Below, piece after piece: positions 1-7,120 of a stretch of DNA of 38,115 nucleotides. How positions within the stretch are numbered: the first letter of the stretch is position 1; each line of letters opens with the position of its first letter. Both the position numbers and the translations under genes were made by a program. The stretch comes from JAFDVN01 sp964472275 (GTDB taxonomy: Bacteria > Acidobacteriota > Holophagae > Holophagales > Holophagaceae), in the NCBI GenBank assembly GCA_964472275.1, contig CAYYJN010000016.1:1-38115 (forward strand), written 5' to 3'. The notes under the pieces were generated by a model, which was not told the DNA's origin, searched no databases, and worked only from the letters and a program-made list of their open reading frames with translations.

Positions 1-290
1 CCGTCGTGTTCCTCCACGACGCCTTCTTCTCCGGCGAGAAGGAGACGGCGCTGCTCAAGGAGATCGCGGCGTCGGCCGCCTTCAGCCTGATGCTCGAAGC
101 GGAGGCGTCCGAGCTGGGCAAGGCCTGCACGGCCTGGCTCCCGCTGACGAACCACGCCGAGGAAAGCGACTTCATCGTGAATCACGATGGCGAGCTGCGC
201 CGCTACCAGAAGGCGATTGAGCCGCCCAAGGGCGCGAAGACAGCCGCCGCCTGGGCCAAGGCTTTGGCGCCTGTCGCCGCCACGGTCTGA
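1..290 (+). CDS. C-terminal fragment of a NuoG-like / molybdopterin oxidoreductase-type subunit (5' end outside window)
   Basis: Open from the left edge (codons in phase from base 3) to a TGA at 288-290, leaving about 95 residues. The stretch ACTAWLPLTNHAEESDFIVN followed by GELRRYQKAIEPP resembles the part of NADH-quinone oxidoreductase subunit G and related molybdopterin oxidoreductases where the usual text is 'ADVVLPa..aEkeGTftN.eGRvQ...ka..PpGeA'. In complex I this subunit carries Fe-S clusters on the peripheral arm. No cofactor-binding residues lie in the visible part, so a formate-dehydrogenase-like homologue is equally possible. The stop overlaps the next start (TGATG), suggesting translational coupling. 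Confidence 0.55.
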   Translation, partial: VVFLHDAFFSGEKETALLKEIAASAAFSLMLEAEASELGKACTAWLPLTNHAEESDFIVNHDGELRRYQKAIEPPKGAKTAAAWAKALAPVAATV

Positions 291-646
291 TGCGCTCGCG
301 GCTCCTCGTCGCCTATGACGCGGAGTGTAGCCACTGCCGCAAGAAGGCGGATTGGGTGCGGGAGCGCGACCGGGATGGCCGCATCGAGGTCTTTCCGCTC
401 CAGCATCCGGACCTCGCGCGCATCGCGCCGGAACTGGCGGGGCGCTTCCTCCACGGCGAGCTGCACGGCCTGGACCTCGCCACCCGCCGCGTCTTTCGTG
501 GGGCTGAGCTGCTGCCCGAACTGCTGTCGCGCCTGCCGCGCTGGAAGCTCGTCGCCCCGCTGCTGCGCCTCCCGGGCCTCGCGCGCTTCGCCGCCTGGTT
601 CGCCCTGAAGCGGGATGAGCGCCGGTTCCGGCGGCAGGTGCGATGA
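290..646 (+). CDS. DCC-family (DUF393) thiol-disulfide oxidoreductase-like protein
   Basis: A 118-residue protein. The N-terminal YDAECSHCRKKADWVRERD matches the DUF393 signature, in which a 'DxxCxxC' motif opens a thioredoxin-like fold (typically YDG.CPFC, here DAECSHC). The rest is basic and Leu-rich, ending without membrane segments. Family members are named putative thiol-disulfide oxidoreductases, but substrates are mostly unknown. The ATG shares one base with the upstream TGA, so it is probably co-translated with the NuoG-like gene. The function is inferred only from the CxxC motif. Confidence 0.7.
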   Translation: MRSRLLVAYDAECSHCRKKADWVRERDRDGRIEVFPLQHPDLARIAPELAGRFLHGELHGLDLATRRVFRGAELLPELLSRLPRWKLVAPLLRLPGLARFAAWFALKRDERRFRRQVR

Positions 647-650
647 TTGG

Positions 651-817
651 CCCCGGGCCCCGGGCCCCGGGCTCCGGGCTCCGGGCTGCGCGGCTTGGCG
701 AGGTGAGTCGAAGCCTTTCGTCAGCCTACGACCCGCACCACGAAGTGGCGTATCACCCAAGCAAGAAAACCAGGGCCAGCCCAGTAGCCAGTAGCCAGTA
801 GCCTGAAGCCGGGAGCC
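651..817. repeat. Intergenic element with heptad repeats in opposite orientations at its two ends
   Basis: The 647-821 spacer carries two period-7 tandem arrays. At 651-690 the units run CCCCGGG x3 then CTCCGGG x2, which can be read as GGC(C/T)CCG heptads. At 783-817 there are five NNNAGCC heptads (AGTAGCC x3, TGAAGCC, GGGAGCC). The two arrays are inverted relative to each other (GGCTNNN versus NNNAGCC) around about 90 bases of ordinary sequence. The same design recurs at 21456-21523. No ORF is convincing here. Function unknown; a folded RNA or protein-binding element at gene ends is possible. Confidence 0.6.
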
Positions 818-821
818 CCCC

Positions 822-1577
822 ATGTTCCTCCACGACCAAGTCGCCAACTGGGTGGTCCGCTACCTCACGGCGGAGCAACCGGGCCATGAACGGCGCGTGC
901 CCATGGACATGGAGCGTTTCAAGCGCGCGCTGCGCCCGGGCGATGTGGTGCTGGTGGAAGGGCGCGCGCGCATCAGCCGCATCATCATGACCCTCAGCCA
1001 GAGCAGTTGGAGCCACGCCTTTCTCTACCTGGGCGACGCGCTTCTGCGTTGGGGGGGGCCGGAGGCGGAGAAGGCGGTGGAGCGCTTCGGCGCGGAGGCG
1101 GCCTTCCTGGGCCTCGAAAGCGACATGCGCGATGGCGTGCGCGTCGTGCCCGTGGTCTGGTACGCGCAGCACAACCTGCGCCATTGCCGGCCGCATGGCT
1201 TGAAGCCGGAGGATCGGGACCGGGTGCTGGCGGAGGCGATGCGGCACTTGGGCATCCGCTACGACAAGCGCAACATCTTCGACCTGGGCCGCTACCTCAC
1301 GCCCTTCCATCTCATCCCCGCCCGCTGGCGGAGAAAGCCGCTCTACCTGGGCAGTTCCACGAGCCGCGAGATCATCTGCTCGGCGCTGCTGGCGAAGGCC
1401 TTCTACAAGGTGAACTACCCGATCACGCCCGTCCGCGCTCCGGAAAATGGTCAGAAGCGCCACTGGGCCGCGCGCCATCCGAGCTACATCATGCCGCGGG
1501 ATTTCGACCTCTCGCCGAACTTCGAGATCCTGAAGGCGCACGGCCCCGAAGGGGAATTCGGCTACGGCGAAGCGTGA
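822..1577 (+). CDS. YiiX/YebB-like permuted NlpC/P60 cysteine hydrolase
   Basis: A 251-residue protein. RPGDVVLVEGRARIS followed by WSHAFLYLGD (His65) is the start of the circularly permuted papain-like fold seen in YiiX/YebB and other 'lipobox-less' NlpC/P60 relatives. The second catalytic element, REIICSALLAKAF (Cys187), lies in the C-terminal half, as expected for the permutation, where His precedes Cys. Such enzymes cleave amide or thioester bonds in cell-wall or lipid substrates; the substrate here is unknown. No signal peptide is seen. The ATG follows a GGGAG-like ribosome site just after the heptad repeat element. It converges on the acyltransferase gene, with an inverted repeat between. 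Confidence 0.7.
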   Translation: MFLHDQVANWVVRYLTAEQPGHERRVPMDMERFKRALRPGDVVLVEGRARISRIIMTLSQSSWSHAFLYLGDALLRWGGPEAEKAVERFGAEAAFLGLESDMRDGVRVVPVVWYAQHNLRHCRPHGLKPEDRDRVLAEAMRHLGIRYDKRNIFDLGRYLTPFHLIPARWRRKPLYLGSSTSREIICSALLAKAFYKVNYPITPVRAPENGQKRHWAARHPSYIMPRDFDLSPNFEILKAHGPEGEFGYGEA

Positions 1578-1586
1578 CATGCCTTT

Positions 1587-1665
1587 GAACCACGGAGGCG
1601 CGGAGACGCGGAGAAAGGCTGGAACGCCGTTCCTTCATCTCTGCGGCTCTGTGTCTCCGTGGTTC
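1587..1665. repeat. Inverted repeat of CGGAG-type octad units between convergent genes
   Basis: The left arm (from 1587) starts GAACCACGGAGGCGCGGAGA and has GGAG every 8 bases. The right arm (to 1665) is its near-complement, with units CTCTGCGG, CTCTGTGT, CTCCGTGG. The arms share most positions and flank about 8-10 loop bases. The element sits between the stop of the YiiX-like gene (1577) and the end of the acyltransferase. Its right arm is used as coding sequence for the last codons of the acyltransferase once the gap is closed. It could act as a two-way terminator or be a dispersed repeat. Confidence 0.65.
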
Positions 1666-2722
1666 ATGCTTTTGCGCGCAGGGTCGTCCCAGAAGGGATA
1701 GAAGCAGTACCACTGGCTCGGATCGCGGCGGANNNNNNNNNNNNNNNNNNNNNNNNNNNNNNNNNNNNNNNNNNNNNNNNNNNNNNNNNNNNNNNNNNNN
1801 NNNNNNNNNNNNNNNNNNNNNNNNNNNNNNNNGGATCGCGGCGGATGAGGGCTTCAAGCCCAGCGGCGTAGCGGCGCATGCCGTCCTCGATCGCGGCCTT
1901 GCGCTCGCCCCGCGCGCCGGAAATCCAGATGGGCTCGCCGAACTCCGCGTGGAAGAGATTGTCCTCGTCCACCCAGATGAAGGTGGTGAGGATGGGCGCG
2001 CCGGTCATCGCCGCCAGTTCCCAAGGTCCGCGCGGGAAGAAGACCTCCCGCCCAAAGAAGGGAATGGGCAGGCCGTTGAGGCTGAAGTCCCGGTCGCCCT
2101 GCATGCCGACGAGCTGGCCTTCGCGGAGCAGCTTCACGAGCGGGAGCGTGGAAAAGCCTTTGCCATCCACGGGCACGCCCTGAACGCCGCACTGGGCGCG
2201 GAGGGTGGAGCGCAGCCGTTCCACCGCCGCGAAGCGGTCTGGCTTGAAGACCGCGTGGATGGCGAGGTTGAACGCGCGGAGGAAGAGGCCGCCCACTTCG
2301 AAGTTGCCCGCGTGGGCGGTGAGGAGGATGGCGCCGTGGCCTTCGGAGAGCGCCGCTTCGAGCCGGTCCATGCCCCGGAAGGAACCCACTTGGGCCATGA
2401 CTTCGGAGGACGCCCGCTGACCGTAGAAAAAGAAATCCACCCAGGAGCGCGCATGCTGGCGGACCATGCGCCGCGCGAGGCGGTCCACCTCCGGGTGCGC
2501 GATGGGATGGCCGGTCACCTGGGCCATGTTCGCCTTCACGGCCTCCAGGTATTTGGGCCGCAGCTCCATGAACGCGTTGGAGACCTGGTCGGCGATCTCA
2601 TGCCCGCGCCCGCGCCGCGCGAAGGTCCGCGCCGCGAAGAGGAAGAGCGGGAAGAGCGTCCCGAAGACCCCGGCGTAGACCAGCTCCAGCACCTTGGAAT
2701 CGCCCTGCATCCGGTCTTGCAT
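1635..2722 (-). CDS. LpxL/HtrB-family lysophospholipid (lipid A) acyltransferase, interrupted by a scaffold gap
   Basis: Membrane-associated acyltransferase of the LpxL/HtrB superfamily, which transfers secondary acyl chains to lipid A precursors. Residues 11-33 form a hydrophobic N-terminal anchor. The HxxxxD/E catalytic motif is HAGNFE (His137, Glu142) in ILLTAHAGNFEVGG, and GMQGDRDF lies further on. The reading frame runs into 100 Ns at 1733-1832. Read literally, it then gives a nonsense tail ending at 1664. If the 13-base sequence duplicated at both gap edges is merged, the frame continues as ALIRRDPSQWYCFYPFW, the typical end of this family ('PeQWy.FydFW'), and stops at 1635-1637. I annotate that version. 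The start is ATG at 2720-2722; no strong ribosome site is visible. It lies downstream of rsgA with a repeat element between. Confidence 0.75.
1733..1832. other. Run of 100 Ns (scaffold gap), probably of zero real length
   Basis: Exactly 100 Ns, the conventional placeholder for a gap of unknown size. The 13 bases ending the left flank (1720-1732, GGATCGCGGCGGA) are identical to the 13 bases starting the right flank (1833-1845). Merging them restores a family-consistent protein end, so the contigs most likely overlap here. Confidence 0.95.
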
Positions 2723-2742
2723 GGGGGGCCTTTAGGAAAAGA

Positions 2743-2830
2743 GGAACGCAGAGAGCACAGAAAGGCGCACAGGACACAGAGAATTGCCTAAGGGCTTTTC
2801 TCTGTGTCCTCTGTGCTTCCTCTGTGTTCC
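2743..2830. repeat. Inverted repeat of CACAGAG-type units between rsgA and the acyltransferase gene
   Basis: The left arm 2743-2783 ends ACAGGACACAGAGAA. The right arm 2798-2830 begins TTCTCTGTGTCCTCTGTG. They are complementary over most of their length around the loop TTGCCTAAGGGCTT. Units CACAGAG recur within each arm. It resembles the 1587-1665 element in design (purine-rich GGA/CAGAG words) but differs in sequence. On the minus strand it would form a long hairpin in the transcript from rsgA to the acyltransferase gene. Confidence 0.65.
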
Positions 2831-2859
2831 TTCTTTGATGTCCGAGAAGAATGGAAGCA

Positions 2860-3957
2860 TCACGCCCCCCGCTGGTTGGGGTTGCGCTCTTCCATTTCGA
2901 GCCACAGCCGCTGGAGGCTTTGCAGGCGTTCCGGGTAGTCGAGATCCAAGTCTTCATCCTCGGGATCCAACGCCATGGGATCTTCGAGCCACTCGGGTGG
3001 GAACTCCGGAAAGACGGTAGCGAGCAGCTCCCGGTTGAAGCCGCGCACGCTCAAGGTGCGGATGCCCGGCGTGTCCATGAGCGTGCCGCCGCCTTGGAGC
3101 GGCAGCCAGCGTGCGGCGGTGGTGGTTTGGCGGCCCGTGCCGAACTTCGTGAGGCCGCCGATGCGCAGGTCCGCCTCGGGCTGGAACGCGTTCACGAGGG
3201 TGCTCTTGCCGACGCCGCTATGGCCGATGAGCACCGCGATGCGATCGCCCAGTGCCGCCTTCAGTTCGGCGACGCCTTCGCCGTTCACCGCGGAGGTTTC
3301 GTGGATGGCGACGCCCTGCTCGCGCAAGGGATCCAATTCGGGCAGCGTGTCGTCCTTGGAGACGCGATCCCGTTTCGTGACGATGACCCGGAGCGTCAGG
3401 CCCGCGTCCAGCGCCAGCACTTGCGCGCGCTCCAGCAGGCCGGGACGGAGCGGCGGGTCCACCACCGCCGCGCAGATCCATAGCTCGTCGGCGTTGGCCG
3501 CCATGAGCTGCCAGGGCTCGCGGTCGTCAATGCCGCCCCGCTTGAGCAGGCTGCGGCGCGGCGACACGGCGACGACTTGAGCCTGCGGCAGCTTGGGATC
3601 CATCGCCTGGTTTGGGGTCTCCACCGGCTGCGGGTTGTAGCGCACGCGGTCGCCGCAGCAGAGCTTCACGCCCTTCAATTTGCCGGAAAGCGTCGCGACG
3701 ACGAGGCTGCGATCGGCCCGTTCCAGATCCACCCACTGACTGTGGCGCTGGACGAGGGTCGCCTCGGGCAGGTGCGCCCACGGCGAGGCGTCGGGAAGGC
3801 GCAGCATCCCTTCCGCGTCGTGGCGTTCGATGTCCGTCTCCAGGCGCTCGGCCCTTCGCTGACGGCGCTTGGATTGGCTCCGACCTTCCCGGCTGGCGTC
3901 CGTGCCGCGGTCGAGGTCTTCCGCCCCGCGGCTCTGGCCCAGCCGGAACTTCTTCAT
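2860..3957 (-). CDS. rsgA: Ribosome small subunit-dependent GTPase A, zinc-knuckle-less form
   Basis: A circularly permuted GTPase that aids late 30S maturation. A basic N-terminal extension (1-60) precedes an OB-like region (about 65-130). The motifs then run in the permuted order G4 (TKRD, 194-197), G1 (GHSGVGKS, 245-252), G3 (DTPG, 295-298). The text before G3, GGLTKFGTGRQTTTAARW, is a variant of the usual 'RGRHTTT' switch. Oddly, the C-terminal zinc-binding knuckle (Cx7CxHx5C after the FPEF motif) is absent: the tail is an acidic stretch PEDEDLDLDYPERLQSLQ with no Cys or His. Its ATG overlaps the stop of the upstream EF-P-like gene by one base, so the two translation factors are coupled. 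Confidence 0.88.
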   Translation of the reverse strand: MKKFRLGQSRGAEDLDRGTDASREGRSQSKRRQRRAERLETDIERHDAEGMLRLPDASPWAHLPEATLVQRHSQWVDLERADRSLVVATLSGKLKGVKLCCGDRVRYNPQPVETPNQAMDPKLPQAQVVAVSPRRSLLKRGGIDDREPWQLMAANADELWICAAVVDPPLRPGLLERAQVLALDAGLTLRVIVTKRDRVSKDDTLPELDPLREQGVAIHETSAVNGEGVAELKAALGDRIAVLIGHSGVGKSTLVNAFQPEADLRIGGLTKFGTGRQTTTAARWLPLQGGGTLMDTPGIRTLSVRGFNRELLATVFPEFPPEWLEDPMALDPEDEDLDLDYPERLQSLQRLWLEMEERNPNQRGA

Positions 3958-4532
3958 CAGGCCCGGCTCACGAACTCGCGCGTCTCGGTGTTCACCTTCA
4001 CCTTCTCGCCCTCTTTGATGAAGAGCGGCACGCGCACCTCGATGCCCGTCTCCAGCTTGGCGGGCTTGGTGACATTGCCGCTGGCGGTGTCGCCGCGGGC
4101 GCCGGGCTCGGTGTAGGCCACGGCCAGGTCCACATGCTGCGGGAGCTGGATGGCGATGGGGTTGCCGTTGAATTTCTGGATCTGGATCATCATGCCTTCG
4201 GTGAGGAAGTCCAGGGCGTCGCCCAGCATCTCCGGCCCGAACTCGTGGGTCTCGTAGCTCTCCTGGTCCATGAAGTGGCCGCCGTTGCCGTCGGCGTAGA
4301 GGAAGCTCGCGGGCACCACCGCGAGATCCGGCTCCTTGAACTTGTCCCCGGCCTTGAAGGTCTTGTCGAAGACGGCCTTGGTGAGGAGGTTGCGCATCTT
4401 GAGCCGCACGAGAGTCTGGCCGCCCCGGGCCGTGGGTGTGGAGATCTCCACATCGAGGCAGTGGTAGGGCGCGTTCTCGAATTCGAAGAACATCTTGCGC
4501 TTGATATCAATCGCTTCCATCAGGGAGGCCAT
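3957..4532 (-). CDS. Elongation factor P family protein with an EfpL (YeiP)-like tip loop
   Basis: 191 residues, the usual length for EF-P, a tRNA-shaped factor that enters the ribosome E site to relieve stalling at proline runs. The N-terminal KOW-like domain, OB domain and C-terminal OB domain (KLETGIEVRVPLFIKEGEKV) are recognisable. The loop that contacts the P-site tRNA reads STPTARGGQT (Arg36 near the tip), like the SPTARG loop of E. coli YeiP/EfpL. Canonical EF-P has PGKG carrying a modified Lys instead. An unmodified Arg is therefore expected at the tip. The start ATG follows TTGAGGA. It is the first gene of a unit with rsgA, divergent from the kinase gene. It could also simply be an Arg-type EF-P. 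Confidence 0.85.
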   Translation of the reverse strand: MASLMEAIDIKRKMFFEFENAPYHCLDVEISTPTARGGQTLVRLKMRNLLTKAVFDKTFKAGDKFKEPDLAVVPASFLYADGNGGHFMDQESYETHEFGPEMLGDALDFLTEGMMIQIQKFNGNPIAIQLPQHVDLAVAYTEPGARGDTASGNVTKPAKLETGIEVRVPLFIKEGEKVKVNTETREFVSRA

Positions 4533-4558
4533 GGGGATTCCTCAACAAACCTTAGATC

Positions 4559-4588
4559 TTAACGCGGGGAGGCATTCCAGCCGATGAT
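4559..4588 (+). promoter_or_regulatory. Candidate promoter of the kinase gene (possibly leaderless)
   Basis: TTAACG at 4559-4564 and GATGAT at 4583-4588 are spaced 18 bases apart, a weak sigma70-like pair. The -10-like box ends six bases before the GTG start at 4595, the same distance as at the clearly leaderless-looking toxin promoter. No good Shine-Dalgarno sequence lies between. Weak match; inference only. Confidence 0.3.
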
Positions 4589-4594
4589 AGGGGC

Positions 4595-5806
4595 GTGAGC
4601 CCAATCCTCCCCAAGCAGATCGGCCGCTACCAGGTGGCCCGCGCCCTCGGCCACGGGGGCATGGGGTCCGTGTTCCTGGTGGAGGATCCGCTGCTGAAGC
4701 GGCGCCTGGCCATCAAGGTCGTGCGCGCCTCGGGGGACGAGGAGGAGCGCCATCTGGCCCTGCGCCGCTTCCAGCGCGAGGCCGAGATCGCCGCCCAGTT
4801 CAACCACCCCAATGTGGTGATGATCTTCGATGTGGGCGTGGATCCGGAGGTTGGCCCCTTCCTCGCGATGGAGTATGTGGAAGGCCAGAGCCTCGCCCAC
4901 CACATCCAGAAGAAGGATCTGGACATCGAGACCCAGATCCGCACGCTCATCCAGGCGATGCGCGCGCTCCGCGCCGCCCACCGCGCGGCCATCGTCCACC
5001 GCGATGTGAAGCCGGAGAACATCCTCCTGGGCATGGACGGCCGCGCGAAGCTCATGGACTTCGGCATCGCCAAGAGCTTCACCTGGGATGGGTCGCCGGA
5101 TGGCGGCACCTTGAATCCCGCGACCATGGACGACAGCCAGGACACCCAGCTCCTGCGCCTGACCAACACGGGCGAATTCCTCGGCTCCCCCATCTACACG
5201 GCGCCGGAAATCCTGAAGGGCCGCCAGCCCACGCCGGCCTCGGACCGCTATTCCTTCGCGGCCACGGCCATGGAGCTGATGACGGGCCGCGTCCCCCACC
5301 CCGGGACGACCCTTCCCGCCATCCTCTCCCACGCGCTGAGCGAGCCGCCCATCCTGCCCCCTGAGCTGCAAGGCACCCTGCGGGATGTCTACGACCGCGC
5401 CCTCGCCACGGACCCGGACCACCGCCAAGCCACGCTCATGGACTTCATGGAAGAGATCATTGACGCGCTGCCCCAGCCGGTCGCGCTGCGCTCGCGCCTC
5501 TTCGCCTTCCTGAACCAGGATGAGAACACCGGCGTCTTCGCGCCGCCGCCGGGGCGCTACCTCCACGACTCCGGCCCCTTTCCCGCACAACCCAGATCCG
5601 AGGCCAAGGGGAAGCGCAAGGCTCACGCGAAGATCCAGCTCAACGAGGATCCTCGCCTCGCCGCGCGGTGGAAGACGGGCAAGGTGCCCGCCTACCGTCC
5701 GCCCGCCGAGGACGCGGGCTTCCCCTGGCTCAAGGCGATCCTCTGGCTGCTCGCGGGAGGCGTCCTGCTCCAGGCCTACTGGATCTTCCGGCACATGGCT
5801 GGTTAG
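4595..5806 (+). CDS. Membrane-anchored Hanks-type serine/threonine protein kinase
   Basis: 403 residues with a GTG start. The kinase domain spans about 10-290: glycine loop GHGGMGSV (19-26), ATP-anchoring Lys41 in AIKVV, catalytic HRDVKPEN (His135, Asp137), DFG at 155-157 and APE at 203-205. The activation segment between DFG and APE is long (about 46 residues) and rich in Ser, Thr and Asp, giving many possible autophosphorylation sites. A proline- and lysine-containing linker leads to a single transmembrane helix near 376-396 (ILWLLAGGVLLQAYWIF) and a tiny outer tail, so there is no external sensor domain. Its stop shares bases with the stop of the convergent CPBP gene (5803-5806). Substrates cannot be told from sequence. 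Confidence 0.9.
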   Translation: MSPILPKQIGRYQVARALGHGGMGSVFLVEDPLLKRRLAIKVVRASGDEEERHLALRRFQREAEIAAQFNHPNVVMIFDVGVDPEVGPFLAMEYVEGQSLAHHIQKKDLDIETQIRTLIQAMRALRAAHRAAIVHRDVKPENILLGMDGRAKLMDFGIAKSFTWDGSPDGGTLNPATMDDSQDTQLLRLTNTGEFLGSPIYTAPEILKGRQPTPASDRYSFAATAMELMTGRVPHPGTTLPAILSHALSEPPILPPELQGTLRDVYDRALATDPDHRQATLMDFMEEIIDALPQPVALRSRLFAFLNQDENTGVFAPPPGRYLHDSGPFPAQPRSEAKGKRKAHAKIQLNEDPRLAARWKTGKVPAYRPPAEDAGFPWLKAILWLLAGGVLLQAYWIFRHMAG

Positions 5807-7086
5807 ACCAGCTTCATCACGAAGAAAATGGATCCGTTCCAGCAGGCGTGGACGGCGATGGAGGTCCAGAGGCTGCCGCTCTTCCGCACGGCGAGGCCGA
5901 ACACGAAGCCCAAGGAGGCCAGCAGCGGCAGGGCCATGGGCTGAAGGTGGATGAAGCCGAAGAGCAGGCTGGACACCGCGAGGCCCCACGCCGCGCCCCA
6001 GCGTTCGCCCGCCCAGGGCAGCAGGAAACCGCGGAACAGCGTTTCCTCGAAGCAGGGCGCGAGCACGGCGATGGTTCCGAAGAGCGCCACCTGCACGGGC
6101 CATCCATGGGCGCCCGCCACCAGGTCCTGAACTTCCTGTTGCGGATTCGGCTGCCCCTTCATGAAAGGCGCCCACAGCAGCGCCACGCAGATCATCGTGA
6201 ACACCGCGAAGCCGAGGAAGGCGGGCGCCCAGGCGAGGGCCGGCTTCACGCGGGGCGCGGGCGCGACCCGGTCAAGCAATTCGCGGAAGGAGAGCCCTTC
6301 CACTTTCAGCAGCAGCCACACGCCGAAGGCGGCATGGGCCGCATAGCCCAGGGGCAGGGCCCAGAGCCGCCCTTGGGGAACACGGTGGAGGATCAGCGCC
6401 GCCGCGTTGTTGAGGATGAAGAAGCCCACGAGCCAGCCCAGCAGGACGAGCAATGCGCCGCGTCCGTTCATCCGCCATTGGGGCTGGGCCGGGGCCGGGC
6501 GCTTGGCGGTGATGGCCAGGAAGATCGCCAGCGCCGCGCCGCCGAAGAAGAGCAGCGAAATGAGGCCGCCGAACACGACGAGCAGCGCGAGGTTGGGTTC
6601 GGGAACGGGCAGGGCGGGTAGGCCCTGACGCGCGCGGAGCTTGTTCTCCAGCAGCGCCGCCGCCCGGGTGCCCTTCAGTGGCGCGGGCACGGCCGCGGGC
6701 AGGGGACCGTCCTCGTAGGCCGCGGCCCAGGCCTTCGCGAAGGCTTCGCCTTCCGGGCCTTCCGGCGCGGGCGTCCGCAGGGTCTCCGCCAAGGAAGCGT
6801 CGCCCGTTTCCTTCGCGTCCACGGCCCAGGCGGCGCGGTCCCAGGGCGCGGTGAGGTCCCTGCCCGCCGCGAGGTACTTCTTCGTGATGCCCGGCTGCAG
6901 CGCTTCGACCTTCTGGCCGAGACCCAGTTGCAGCTCCATTGCCGTGAGCGCGCGGGTGGTGCCCAGCGGCGCGGGCTTGGGCTTCATCCGCGTCCCGAGC
7001 GTGAGGCTCACGCCCAGGAGCGCGAGCAGCCCGAGCAGGGCGATCAGCGGATCATGGGCCTTGGTGAGCTTGAGCGGTTCGCGCAT
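5803..7086 (-). CDS. CPBP-family intramembrane metalloprotease with a long N-terminal insert
   Basis: 427 residues. The CPBP (CAAX protease / Abi) core shows EETLFR (Glu347, Glu348, Arg352), FIHLQP (His380) and AVHACWNGS (His413, Asn417), the metal-binding and catalytic set of this membrane protease family. Hydrophobic segments lie at about 14-30, 167-192, 211-233, 245-260, 288-306, 332-345 and 365-425. Between the first and second helices is an unusual soluble insert of about 130 residues, likely periplasmic. I chose the ATG at 7084-7086, since the longer frame would overlap the divergent thioesterase and add a non-membrane, Arg-rich leader. Target proteins are unknown. Confidence 0.82.
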   Translation of the reverse strand: MREPLKLTKAHDPLIALLGLLALLGVSLTLGTRMKPKPAPLGTTRALTAMELQLGLGQKVEALQPGITKKYLAAGRDLTAPWDRAAWAVDAKETGDASLAETLRTPAPEGPEGEAFAKAWAAAYEDGPLPAAVPAPLKGTRAAALLENKLRARQGLPALPVPEPNLALLVVFGGLISLLFFGGAALAIFLAITAKRPAPAQPQWRMNGRGALLVLLGWLVGFFILNNAAALILHRVPQGRLWALPLGYAAHAAFGVWLLLKVEGLSFRELLDRVAPAPRVKPALAWAPAFLGFAVFTMICVALLWAPFMKGQPNPQQEVQDLVAGAHGWPVQVALFGTIAVLAPCFEETLFRGFLLPWAGERWGAAWGLAVSSLLFGFIHLQPMALPLLASLGFVFGLAVRKSGSLWTSIAVHACWNGSIFFVMKLV

Positions 7087-7120
7087 CCCTTTAGGATGCC
7101 CGCGGGAGTAGGCTTTCCCT

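Noticed and set aside
1664..1732. Literal C-terminus of the acyltransferase after the Ns (SAAIRASGTASIPSG...)
   Set aside because: The N count fixes an arbitrary frame. The alternative frame through the 13-base overlap gives the family motif and is preferred.
4559..6175. A 538-residue minus-strand frame across the kinase gene, and similar long shadows over DAHP synthase, secY, rpoA, acs
   Set aside because: Same cause; each covers a gene with clear motifs on the other strand and has Arg/Ala/Gly/His-rich nonsense composition.
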